Shown here piece by piece: positions 1 through 7,033 of a DNA stretch of 12,434 nt (within the stretch, counting starts at the first letter, position 1; the number at the start of each line of letters is the position of its first letter). This DNA is from Candidatus Anaerobutyricum stercoripullorum (lineage in GTDB: Bacteria > Bacillota > Clostridia > Lachnospirales > Lachnospiraceae): positions 1-12,434 of the forward strand of contig DXEQ01000112.1 in assembly GCA_019114885.1 (NCBI GenBank). Direction: 5' to 3'. A program made the translations under genes and the position numbers. The notes beneath the pieces are model-generated. The model made no database searches and was not told where the DNA came from. It worked only from the letters and a program-made list of their open reading frames with translations.

Positions 1-1
1 G

Positions 2-1246
2 AGCATATCCACAGACCATATCAGGGAGATGGCGGGGTCCATCCGCGAACAGATCGTGACCGACCGGCGGAACCTGCACCAGATTCCGGAGATTGGCACG
101 GACCTCCCACAGACCAGCGCCTACATCAAAAAACGACTGGATGAGATGGGAATCTCGTGGCAGGACTGCGGCGGCCCGCTCCCGGCACAGATGACCGAAG
201 ATTACATGGCCGCCGGATTCCCCCGCATGGAGAAGGAGACCGGCGTCGCAGCCACCATTGGCAGCGGCAGCCCATGCATCCTGCTGCGGGCGGACATGGA
301 CGCCCTTCCCATCCGGGAAACGAATGACCTTAACTTCAAGTCGGAAAATGGCTTCGGACACATGTGCGGCCATGACGCTCATGCCGCCATGCTTCTCGGC
401 GCAGCGCAGATCTTAAAACAGATGGAAACCGATCTTCCCGGCACGGTGAAGCTCATGTTCCAGCCCGGTGAGGAGACCGGAGCGGGCGCGAGAATCATGG
501 TGGAAAACGGCATCCTTTCCAATCCGAAGGTGGACGCCGCCTTCGGCCTTCATGTGCAATCCACCGATCCGACCGGCCAGCTGGGATACGCCACCGGCGT
601 AAACTCCGCCTCCCTCGATACATTTATTCTGAAAATCAAGGGCAGCGGCGGACACAGCTCTCAGCCACAGCTCTGTGTTGACCCGCTGATGGTCATGAAT
701 CAGGTCTATCAGGCCGTCAACCTTCTGGTCACCAGGGAGGCCGATCCGGCTGCCATGGTAGCCCTTACCTGCGGCGTGGCCAAGGGCGGGACCGCCGTCA
801 ACATCATCCCGGATGAGGCGGAGCTTCACATCGGCATGCGCACCCTGGACATCGAAGCTGCCGAACATCTGAAAGAGCGTATCCCGGAACTGATCGACCA
901 TTATGTAAAGGCATGGAACGCCGACTATACCCTGACCGTCTTCCACACGCCGTGCACTTACACAGACGCCGCGCTCTGCGAAGAACTGGTGCCGTGCATC
1001 AGAGAGGTGCTGGGCGAGGACAGTGTCCGCGAGATTCCTGCCATGACCGGAACAGAAGACTTTGGATACGTCACAAAGGAAGTACCTGGTATGTTCGCAT
1101 TTCTGGGAGCAGGCGCTCCGGGCAACGCGCCGCTGCACAGTCCCCAGATGGTGCTTGACGAGGACGTCCTTCCGCTGGGCGCGGCCGTCCACGCCAGTGT
1201 GGCAGTCTCCTGGCTGAATAATCATAAGAAAGGAAACATCAAATGA
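2..1246 (+). CDS. M20D-family metal-dependent amidohydrolase (5' end outside window)
   Basis: Zinc- or manganese-dependent amide hydrolase of peptidase family M20D, the family of hippurate hydrolases, N-acyl-amino-acid deacylases and AbgA/AbgB. Numbering from the first in-window ATG at 29, the family marks are RADMDALP (87-94), HMCGHDAH (111-118), QPGEETGAG (146-154), GLHV (173-176), GTEDFGY (341-347) and PLHSP (368-372). By family pattern C113, H115, E149, H175 and H370 would be metal ligands and E148 the catalytic base. No signal peptide is seen, so it is probably cytoplasmic. The frame is open from base 2, the residues before ATG 29 continue an amphipathic helix typical of the family N terminus, and the AGGGAG directly abutting that ATG is too close to be its ribosome site, so the true start probably lies upstream of the window. 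The stop overlaps the next start (ATGA). The substrate is unknown; the downstream carrier suggests an imported aminoacyl or peptide-like amide. Confidence 0.9.
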   Translation, partial: SISTDHIREMAGSIREQIVTDRRNLHQIPEIGTDLPQTSAYIKKRLDEMGISWQDCGGPLPAQMTEDYMAAGFPRMEKETGVAATIGSGSPCILLRADMDALPIRETNDLNFKSENGFGHMCGHDAHAAMLLGAAQILKQMETDLPGTVKLMFQPGEETGAGARIMVENGILSNPKVDAAFGLHVQSTDPTGQLGYATGVNSASLDTFILKIKGSGGHSSQPQLCVDPLMVMNQVYQAVNLLVTREADPAAMVALTCGVAKGGTAVNIIPDEAELHIGMRTLDIEAAEHLKERIPELIDHYVKAWNADYTLTVFHTPCTYTDAALCEELVPCIREVLGEDSVREIPAMTGTEDFGYVTKEVPGMFAFLGAGAPGNAPLHSPQMVLDEDVLPLGAAVHASVAVSWLNNHKKGNIK

Positions 1247-2637
1247 AAGCAAAAGAAAAAAGAGGATTCCACATGCCGCATGTTTTCATCATCCTGCTGC
1301 TGATCATGCTGTTTGTGGTCATCCTCTCCTATCTGATTCCAAGCGGAAGCTATGAACGGATCACCGACAGCGCCGGGATCACGGTGGTAGATCCGGACAC
1401 CTTCCAATATGTAAAGAACGACACCCCGATCACCTTTATGAATTATTTCGAGGCTGTCTACAACGGTTTTGTCAACGGCGCCACCATCATGGGAACGCTG
1501 TTCATCAGTTCCGGCGTCATCTACCTGCTGGAAGTGAGCGGCGCCTTCGGCGCCGGCATCAATCTGATCCTGCAAAAGACAAAAGGCCGGGAGTTTTCCG
1601 TGGTATGTATCTTTTATACAATCTTCGTGATCTTCGGTGTGCTGGGATATGGCGAGGCCGCCTATCCTTTCTATCCTCTGGCCGTGACCATCGGCTTCGC
1701 CCTCGGGTATGACAGGATGGTCGGCACCGGGCTTGCCATCATCGGCAGTACCGTGGGCTTTACCTCCGGTCTGATGAACACCTTTACCACCGGCGTGGCA
1801 CAGCAGATCGTGGGCCTGCCGCTGTTTTCAGGCATCGGCTTCCGCAGCGTGGGACTCATCGTCTTCTACCTGATCGGACTTGCCGGTCTGTATTCCTACT
1901 GCCGCAAGATCAAAAAGAACCCGCAGGCCAGCCTTATGAGCGAAGAATACATGAATCAGAATAAAGAGGAACACGTTTCCGGCATGGAAGATATGACCAC
2001 CGCCCGGGCGCTGGGACTCTTCGTCTTTTTGTGCATCATCGTCATTCAGGGATATGGATGCATCCGTCTGGGATGGAGCTTCCCGCAGATTGCGGCCATC
2101 TACGTGATCATGGGCATCCTTTTGACCATCATCTTCCGTTTTGAACCGAGCGAAGCGTGTCAACTGTTCTGTAAGGGTGCCGTCCGTGTATTTGCCGCCG
2201 CTTTTGCGGTCGGTCTGGCGCAGTCTGTGGTCGTACTGATGAACCAGGCATGCATCATGGACACCATCGTACACGGCATGTCCACCCTGCTCAACGGCAG
2301 AAGCGCCATCCTGGCCCTGCTGATCATCTTCGTCTTTGTGACACTGTTTAATTTCCTGGTCGTATCCGGCAGCGGCAAGGCGGTCATTGTCATGCCGATC
2401 CTGCAGCCGCTGGGCGAAATCCTGCACATCAACCAGCAGGTACTTGTTCTCGCCTACCAGTACGGCGACGGTATCACCAACAGCTTCTGGCCGGGCAGTT
2501 CTTTAGTGCAGCTTTCCATGTGCGGCGTGGACTACGGCTCCTGGATCAAATTCTGCTGGAAGATCTATCTGTCCTTCATCGTGAGCGCCTTTGTGCTCGT
2601 GATGATCGCCCACGGCATCGGATTCGGACCGTTTTAA
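1243..2637 (+). CDS. YfcC-family carrier (COG1288), putative basic amino acid/dipeptide or carboxylate permease
   Basis: Integral membrane secondary transporter of the YfcC family, a branch of the ion-transporter superfamily near DcuC and AbgT. The protein is 464 residues with about ten or more hydrophobic segments. The first (about 13-31) is followed by a YLIPSGSYERI motif (37-47), typical of the family just after helix 1. A charged cytoplasmic loop falls near the middle (about 218-255), separating two hydrophobic halves. The start at 1243 has an AAAGGAAA ribosome site about six bases upstream and overlaps the amidohydrolase stop by four bases, so the two genes are translationally coupled. 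By analogy with abgAB-abgT, the pair probably imports and then cleaves an amidated compound, but the substrate cannot be named from sequence. Transcription probably ends at the hairpin 2686-2729. Confidence 0.88.
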   Translation: MKAKEKRGFHMPHVFIILLLIMLFVVILSYLIPSGSYERITDSAGITVVDPDTFQYVKNDTPITFMNYFEAVYNGFVNGATIMGTLFISSGVIYLLEVSGAFGAGINLILQKTKGREFSVVCIFYTIFVIFGVLGYGEAAYPFYPLAVTIGFALGYDRMVGTGLAIIGSTVGFTSGLMNTFTTGVAQQIVGLPLFSGIGFRSVGLIVFYLIGLAGLYSYCRKIKKNPQASLMSEEYMNQNKEEHVSGMEDMTTARALGLFVFLCIIVIQGYGCIRLGWSFPQIAAIYVIMGILLTIIFRFEPSEACQLFCKGAVRVFAAAFAVGLAQSVVVLMNQACIMDTIVHGMSTLLNGRSAILALLIIFVFVTLFNFLVVSGSGKAVIVMPILQPLGEILHINQQVLVLAYQYGDGITNSFWPGSSLVQLSMCGVDYGSWIKFCWKIYLSFIVSAFVLVMIAHGIGFGPF

Positions 2638-2685
2638 ATCCCGCCTGTGACCACTTTAAGGGACATACGGCGATATATTTTCAAA

Positions 2686-2729
2686 AAAGAATCCCTCTCC
2701 GGACTTCCTGCTCCGGAGAGGGATTCTTT
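2686..2729. terminator. Bidirectional Rho-independent terminator between convergent operons
   Basis: A perfect 18-bp inverted repeat: AAAGAATCCCTCTCCGGA at 2686-2703 and its exact complement at 2712-2729, with an 8-base loop. On the minus strand the stem begins right after the ATPase stop (2734) and is followed by a run of six T (plus-strand A at 2683-2688). On the plus strand it ends in TTCTTT and lies 49 bases past the YfcC stop, so it can serve both directions, more strongly the minus one. Confidence 0.9.
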
Positions 2730-2733
2730 AATC

Positions 2734-3537
2734 TTAGCTGGCATACAGCTCTTTTTTCCTGATCAACTGTCTCACAAAGTCCGTGGCCGGATGGTTCAGT
2801 ATCTCCCGCGGCAGCGCGAACTGCTGCGCGCGGCCTTCATTCATCACCAGAACCCTCGTACCAAGCCGCAGCGCCTCATCGATATCATGGGTGACAAACA
2901 GGATGGTGATGCCGGTCTCCCTGTGGATGCGGGCAATCTCATCCTGCAGGGAGCTTCTTGTGATCTCATCCACCGCGCCGAAAGGCTCATCCATGAGCAG
3001 AATCTCCGGCGACGCCGCCAGCGCCCGGGCGATACCGACTCTCTGCTGCTGTCCGCCGGAGATCTCCGACGGATAGCGGGTCTTCAATTCTTCGTCCAGA
3101 CCAACGATCCGCATCCATTTCTCTACCGCCTGTGCCGTCTTTGCCTTATCCTTCTTGTTGATCAGGTTCGGCACATAGGCGATATTCTTCTCCACAGTCA
3201 TGTGCGGAAACAGCACACTTCCCTGAATGGCATAGCCGATATTGCGGCGAAGGGCCGTCAGATCCATCTCCCGGATTGACCGGCCGTCAATGAGAATCTC
3301 CCCGCTCACCGGCCGGACCAGACCGTTGACCATCTTTAAGATCGTGGTCTTTCCGCATCCGGAAGAGCCGATGATGGTCACAAACTCTCCCTTTTCCACC
3401 GCCAGATTGAAGTTCTCGATGATGACCTTCTCCCCGTAGGCCATGCGGATATTTTTATATTCGATACAGTGCACACCGGTTTCCTTTCTCTCCGTCCGGG
3501 CGGAAAAGACCTCGTTTCCGGCAAAACATTTACTCAT
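2734..3537 (-). CDS. Osmoprotectant-type ABC transporter ATP-binding protein, without CBS domains
   Basis: ATPase subunit of an OpuC/ProV/OsmV-type importer for glycine betaine, choline or related quaternary amines. With the start at 3537 (267 aa) the motifs are Walker A GSSGCGKTT (57-65), Q-loop Q105, signature SGGQQ (160-164), Walker B with D183-E184, and the switch H217. The protein ends about 25 residues after NHPATDFVRQLI, so it lacks the tandem CBS domains that sense ionic strength in OpuA/OpuCA. Start choice: ATG 3537 overlaps the upstream binding-protein stop (3530) by 8 bases and has AAAGAGG eight bases upstream. A GTG at 3474 with AGGAAA nearby gives 246 aa and fits the usual family N terminus better, since the first ~22 residues have no family match that I recognise. 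It is the last gene of the operon before the terminator at 2686-2729. Confidence 0.88.
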   Translation of the reverse strand: MSKCFAGNEVFSARTERKETGVHCIEYKNIRMAYGEKVIIENFNLAVEKGEFVTIIGSSGCGKTTILKMVNGLVRPVSGEILIDGRSIREMDLTALRRNIGYAIQGSVLFPHMTVEKNIAYVPNLINKKDKAKTAQAVEKWMRIVGLDEELKTRYPSEISGGQQQRVGIARALAASPEILLMDEPFGAVDEITRSSLQDEIARIHRETGITILFVTHDIDEALRLGTRVLVMNEGRAQQFALPREILNHPATDFVRQLIRKKELYAS

Positions 3538-4417
3538 GTAAAAGACCTCTTTCCTCAAGAAGCGCAGTCGCCACATCTTCCGGTTCCTGCCCTTCTGTCT
3601 CTACTTTATAATTCATCTCGGCAATCTCCGCATCGGTGAGCATCCCTTCCACCTTGTCAAATACCTGCTGCAGCTCCGGGTGTTCCTCCAGCACTTCATC
3701 TCTCACCACAAAACCGCACATATAAGACGGATACAGCCCCTGATCGTCTTCCAGCACCACGCCGTCCACGGCAGACAGCTGTCCGTCGGTGGTAAAGACG
3801 TTCATCACATCGATCTCTCTCTGCTCGAAAGCGTCGTATTTCAATCCGATATCCAAATCCATCGTATCTTTAAAAGTCAGACCATACGCCTCACAGAGGG
3901 CATCAAAACCGTCCGTCCGCTCATAGAAATCATAGTTGGCGCCGAACACCAGCTGACCGGCCGCTCCCGCCAGGTCAGAAAATGTATGAAGGTCGTACTT
4001 CTCAGCCGCCTCCCGGGTCACCAGAAGACTGTACGTATTATTGAATCCCAGCATGCCAGTCCATGTCATGTCCAGTTCTTCATAACCGGCCTGCAACTGA
4101 TCAAACATGCTCTCATCGTAAACGCTCTCTTCTTTTAATACATTGTTCCAGCCGCTGCCGGTATACTCCGGATAGAAGTCAAACTCTCCTTCCTCCATGG
4201 CCGGCTGAATATTGGCGGTACCGCCGCCGACGCCCTCTGTCAGCTCCACCGTCAGGTCAGTATCCTGCTCGATGAGCGTCTTCATCATACTTCCCAGAAT
4301 ATATTGCTCCGTCATGGGCTTCGTCGCCATATGGATGGTATCGTCTTTCTGTCCGCAGCCTGTCAGGCATCCTGCCATCGCCAGAGCCGCCAGTAATATC
4401 CCTGCCTTTTTTCTCAT
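3530..4417 (-). CDS. Osmoprotectant ABC transporter substrate-binding lipoprotein (copy 1, OpuAC/OsmF family)
   Basis: Extracellular solute-binding protein of the glycine betaine/choline family, tethered by a lipid anchor. The start at 4417 gives 295 aa and a type II signal peptide: MRKK, a short hydrophobic stretch and a lipobox LTGC with C21 as the lipidated residue. AAAGGAAAG lies just upstream. An ATG at 4504 overlaps the permease stop as ATGA but would add 29 charged residues before the signal peptide, so it is rejected. Family marks are KPMTEQYILG (33-42), EGVGGGTANIQPAM (61-74), DFYPEYTGSGW (80-90) and, further on, DVMNVFTTDGQL. This is the shape of OpuBC/OpuCC/OsmF proteins, whose tyrosines form the aromatic ligand cage. 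It sits between permease and ATPase genes and is a close paralogue of the gene at 7033-7989. The ligand is not predictable beyond 'quaternary ammonium-like'. Confidence 0.9.
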   Translation of the reverse strand: MRKKAGILLAALAMAGCLTGCGQKDDTIHMATKPMTEQYILGSMMKTLIEQDTDLTVELTEGVGGGTANIQPAMEEGEFDFYPEYTGSGWNNVLKEESVYDESMFDQLQAGYEELDMTWTGMLGFNNTYSLLVTREAAEKYDLHTFSDLAGAAGQLVFGANYDFYERTDGFDALCEAYGLTFKDTMDLDIGLKYDAFEQREIDVMNVFTTDGQLSAVDGVVLEDDQGLYPSYMCGFVVRDEVLEEHPELQQVFDKVEGMLTDAEIAEMNYKVETEGQEPEDVATALLEERGLLHE

Positions 4418-4500
4418 GTCTTTCTTTCCTTTCTCATTCCCTCTGTAATGTATCATCAAAGTATCCGTCGCCTGCCGGCATATCCGCATCCCGGCCGTAC

Positions 4501-5139
4501 TCATCCGGCCCGGTGCCGCCAGCTCAGCTTCTCCAGCTGCCCGATCAGAAAGTCCACCGTCACCGCCAGGATGGCGATGAGCAGGCTGCCCACAAATGTC
4601 AGCGCCATGTTGTTGGTGGTGATTCCCCGGTAGATGGCAACGCCCAGTCCTCCCGCACCGATAAAGGAGGAGATACCGGACAGGGCGATGGTCATGACCG
4701 CCATATTCCGGATTCCCGATACGAGCACCGGCATGGCCAGAGGCAGCTTCACCTTCGTCAGAATCTGCAGCCTGGTACTCCCCATCCCTTCTGCCGCTTC
4801 CAGCAGCAGCGGATCCACATTGGTAAGACCCGTGTAAGTATTCCTGACCATGGGGAGCAGGGCATAGACCGTCAGCGCGATGATCGCCGTGGTATCGCCC
4901 ACTCCGGACAGCGGAATCAGGAATCCCAGCAGGGAAATCGACGGGATCGTATAGATAAAATTAATGATTCCCATAACTACCTTTGAACTTCCCCGGTATT
5001 CGCTGATAAGGATTCCCACCGTCAGCCCGATCGCCATGGCGATCACGATAGCCACCGCGGAAATCTGTATATGTTCCAGAAGCAGCCCGAGAAAGAAATC
5101 CCACCGCTCCTGTATCACTTCCACAATCTCTGTCAGCAT
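4501..5139 (-). CDS. Osmoprotectant-type ABC transporter permease (OpuCB/OsmW-like)
   Basis: Membrane-spanning subunit of the importer, 212 aa, with about five or six hydrophobic helices. The ATPase-contacting EAA loop is seen as EAAEGMGSTRLQILTKVKLP (about 122-141), ending in the usual KV.LP.A.P pattern. The segments YTIPSISLLGFLIPL and SFIGAGGLG are typical of the OpuBB/OpuCB/ProW group. The start at 5139 has GAGGGA about eight bases upstream. This is the first gene of the permease - binding protein - ATPase set, with a candidate promoter at 5183-5212. Only one permease is present, whereas OpuC has two (OpuCB and OpuCD), so the transporter probably works with a permease homodimer as in OpuB-like or OsmU-like variants. 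No second permease gene is visible in the window. Confidence 0.88.
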   Translation of the reverse strand: MLTEIVEVIQERWDFFLGLLLEHIQISAVAIVIAMAIGLTVGILISEYRGSSKVVMGIINFIYTIPSISLLGFLIPLSGVGDTTAIIALTVYALLPMVRNTYTGLTNVDPLLLEAAEGMGSTRLQILTKVKLPLAMPVLVSGIRNMAVMTIALSGISSFIGAGGLGVAIYRGITTNNMALTFVGSLLIAILAVTVDFLIGQLEKLSWRHRAG

Positions 5140-5182
5140 ACGTTTCGTCCCTCGTTTCTTATTTACTTTTTAACGCTCCTAT

Positions 5183-5212
5183 ATCATACAATATTCCGCA
5201 AAAATTTTTCAA
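5183..5212 (-). promoter_or_regulatory. Candidate sigma-A promoter for the ABC importer operon
   Basis: On the minus strand, TTGAAA (plus 5207-5212) and TATGAT (plus 5183-5188) are separated by 18 bases in an AT-rich stretch, about 45 bases before the permease start. No strong hairpin terminator separates it from the macrodomain gene (stop 5246), so read-through from the SirTM-macro pair into the transporter genes remains possible. Confidence 0.6.
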
Positions 5213-5245
5213 CAGTTATTGCATAATTATATCCGAAAAATATTT

Positions 5246-6025
5246 TCACAGCAGCAGCCGCTGGTATATCTCCCTGTCCGCATCTTTAAACACGTTAAAG
5301 ATCACCCTCTCAATCTGCGTATCTTCCCGAAGGAATTCCCGCACTGTGCGCACGGCAATCTCCGCCGCCTTCTCCTGCGGAAAATGAAACTCTCCCGTGG
5401 AGATACAGCAAAACGCGATGCTGCGAAGTCCTTCCCGTGCCGCCAGGCTGAGGCAGGAGCGGTAGCAGGAAGCCAGCTGCCGGCAGTGTTCCTGCGACAG
5501 CGGTCCCGCCAACACAGGCCCCACCGTGTGGATCACATGCCGGGCCGGCAGATTGTAAGCCGGTGTGATCTTCGCGCGGCCCGTCGGCTCGTCATGCCCC
5601 TGTTCATTCATCATTTTGTCGCAAATCAGACGAAGCTGGACGCCGCTCCGGCTGTGAATCATATTGTCAATACAGGAATGGCAGGGTGCAAAACAGCCCC
5701 GCAGAGCACTGTTGGCCGCGTTGACAATGGCGTCCGCTTTGAGCGTGGTGATATCCCCCTGCCACAGCACGATCCGGCTGCCCGGCATCGTCTCCGGCAG
5801 AGCCATGCCATCGGTCACGCCCCGTCTCGCGGCTTCCTCGCCCAGATACGCATCCTGCACTTCTAAAAATGTATCGCTGACCGGGCGGGGCGGCCGCACA
5901 TTCATCAGACTCCGGAGAAGGTGTTTCTGTCCCTCCTCATCCTCCGGTATCCTGATGTCCGCATACTGCGGAAATTCCCCGATCAACTCTCCAATCAGAT
6001 ATTCTCTCTTTTCTTTCTGTGTCAT
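5246..6025 (-). CDS. Zinc-dependent macrodomain protein, putative protein ADP-ribosyl hydrolase (SirTM partner)
   Basis: Predicted to remove ADP-ribose from proteins modified by the SirTM encoded just upstream. The start at 6025 (259 aa) follows AAGGAG by five bases. An N-terminal helical extension (about 1-80, with HLLRSLMNVRPPRP at 35-48) precedes the macrodomain, as in the Staphylococcus and Streptococcus SirTM-linked enzymes. Core marks are GDI (90-92), NAAN (102-105), the zinc motif GCFAPCHSCIDNMIH (110-124, with candidate ligands C111 or C115, H116 and C118), GRAKITPAYNLPA (149-161), HTVGP (166-170) and the phosphate loop STGEFHFP (209-216). The zinc motif sets this apart from ordinary MacroD or YmdB proteins. 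Activity is inferred from the family (Zn-macrodomains described with SirTM). It follows the SirTM gene by 57 bases on the same strand, so the two are probably co-transcribed. Confidence 0.9.
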   Translation of the reverse strand: MTQKEKREYLIGELIGEFPQYADIRIPEDEEGQKHLLRSLMNVRPPRPVSDTFLEVQDAYLGEEAARRGVTDGMALPETMPGSRIVLWQGDITTLKADAIVNAANSALRGCFAPCHSCIDNMIHSRSGVQLRLICDKMMNEQGHDEPTGRAKITPAYNLPARHVIHTVGPVLAGPLSQEHCRQLASCYRSCLSLAAREGLRSIAFCCISTGEFHFPQEKAAEIAVRTVREFLREDTQIERVIFNVFKDADREIYQRLLL

Positions 6026-6082
6026 GATGGCTCCTTTCCATGTGACGGTACTTGAAATTTCACAAGCAGCAGTCAATGCAGA

Positions 6083-6970
6083 TTACAAGTTGTTTTTTGA
6101 AAATGTACATAACACTTCGCCAATATCCCCATCCATACACACAGCGCGTCCGGAAATTTCTTTCGGCGCATAGGCTTCCCCGGAATTGATACAGGCATAC
6201 GTTGCCTTCGGATTCTGATAAGTCATCTGCCAGAATGGATACTTGATGATGCCCGGGGTGTTCATGCCGACCCCCAGCTCCAGAAAAACGATGTGCTGTT
6301 TTTCATGGCAGCGAAGGAATGTATGATAACGCTCTGCCGCCCGGTGCCATCCCGCGTCTTCCACAAAGGTCTGATCCGCGCGCAGATTCATACTCATGGG
6401 TCGTCCGCACCGCGGGCAACGGGGAACCAGTTCCGAGGGAATCCGCATTGCGGGCTTCTTCCCTTCCGGCAGGAGCAGACTGCCGTCCGCGCCGATGTCA
6501 TATCCCTGCGCTTTCAGCATTTCTTCTACCTGCGCCCTGTTATCATAGGTCTTTTGATGACAGGGTTTTACACACTGCCACAGTCCGTAATCTCCCTGCG
6601 TATAGAACAGCCGTTTTTTATCAAATCCCGCTTTCTGGAAACAGTGGTCTACATTGGTGGTCAGCACGAAATACTCTTTTCCTTCCACCAGCCACAGCAG
6701 CTGTTCATATACCGGTTTGGACGCGTCCATATACCGGTTGATATAAATGTATCGGCTCCAGTAAGCCCAGTGCTCCTCCAGCGTATCATAAGGGTAGAAC
6801 CCGCCGGAGTACATATCCTGAAATCCATACTGATCTGCGAAATCTCCAAAATATTTCCGGAACCGCTCTCCCGTATACGTGTATCCCGCGGCAGCGGAAA
6901 GTCCGGCTCCCGCGCCGAGCACAACGGCGTCGGCGCTATCCAGCGCATATTTTAATACATTTTCTGTCAT
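6083..6970 (-). CDS. Class M sirtuin (SirTM), putative protein mono-ADP-ribosyltransferase
   Basis: NAD-dependent enzyme of the Sir2 fold. The SirTM branch is reported to transfer ADP-ribose to proteins rather than deacetylate them. The start at 6970 (295 aa) has GGAG five bases upstream; the ATG at 7012 would add 14 residues without a better site. Motifs are the NAD-binding GAGAGLSAAAGY (19-30), TTNVD (104-108) in place of canonical TQNID, and QGD (125-127) where canonical sirtuins have the catalytic HG. The zinc ribbon is C133-x3-C137 and C185-x2-C188; also seen are ELGVGMNTP (231-239) and GDIGEVL (281-287). The lost catalytic histidine and the missing GIPDFR after the glycine loop place it in SirTM, not among CobB-like deacetylases. 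The macrodomain partner is directly downstream. The GcvH-like lipoyl carrier and lipoate ligase found with SirTM in Staphylococcus and Streptococcus are absent here, so the target is unknown. Confidence 0.9.
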   Translation of the reverse strand: MTENVLKYALDSADAVVLGAGAGLSAAAGYTYTGERFRKYFGDFADQYGFQDMYSGGFYPYDTLEEHWAYWSRYIYINRYMDASKPVYEQLLWLVEGKEYFVLTTNVDHCFQKAGFDKKRLFYTQGDYGLWQCVKPCHQKTYDNRAQVEEMLKAQGYDIGADGSLLLPEGKKPAMRIPSELVPRCPRCGRPMSMNLRADQTFVEDAGWHRAAERYHTFLRCHEKQHIVFLELGVGMNTPGIIKYPFWQMTYQNPKATYACINSGEAYAPKEISGRAVCMDGDIGEVLCTFSKNNL

Positions 6971-7019
6971 AATATCTCCAACCCTTTCTCTGATCCCCTG
7001 TTTGGGAATCAATTCCTAT

Positions 7020-7033
7020 ACCGCATATGCGGT
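7020..7033. repeat. 14-bp perfect palindrome between binding-protein copy 2 and SirTM genes
   Basis: ACCGCATATGCGGT is its own complement and overlaps the stop codon of the copy 2 binding protein (stop at 7033-7035). It lies 50 bases before the SirTM start. There is no T tract on either side, so it is a poor terminator; it could be a regulator site or an mRNA processing hairpin, or mean nothing. Confidence 0.45.

Noticed and set aside
413..1252. Long minus-strand open frame of 279 codons opposite the amidohydrolase
   Set aside because: It lies wholly opposite a well-marked M20D gene, its translation is rich in H, G and D with no recognisable motif, and it is explained by the GC-rich third positions of the real gene.
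4415..4504. Longer start at 4504 for binding-protein copy 1
   Set aside because: The ATGA overlap is attractive, but it would put 29 polar residues before a complete type II signal peptide, and ATG 4417 has its own good ribosome site.
6083..6970. Annotation as an ordinary NAD-dependent protein deacetylase (CobB type)
   Set aside because: The catalytic HG is replaced by QGD, the GIPDFR segment is missing and the gene is paired with a Zn-macrodomain, all pointing to the SirTM ADP-ribosyltransferase branch.
7020..7033. Palindrome as a terminator between copy 2 and SirTM
   Set aside because: The arms have no usable loop once folded and no T tract follows on either strand.
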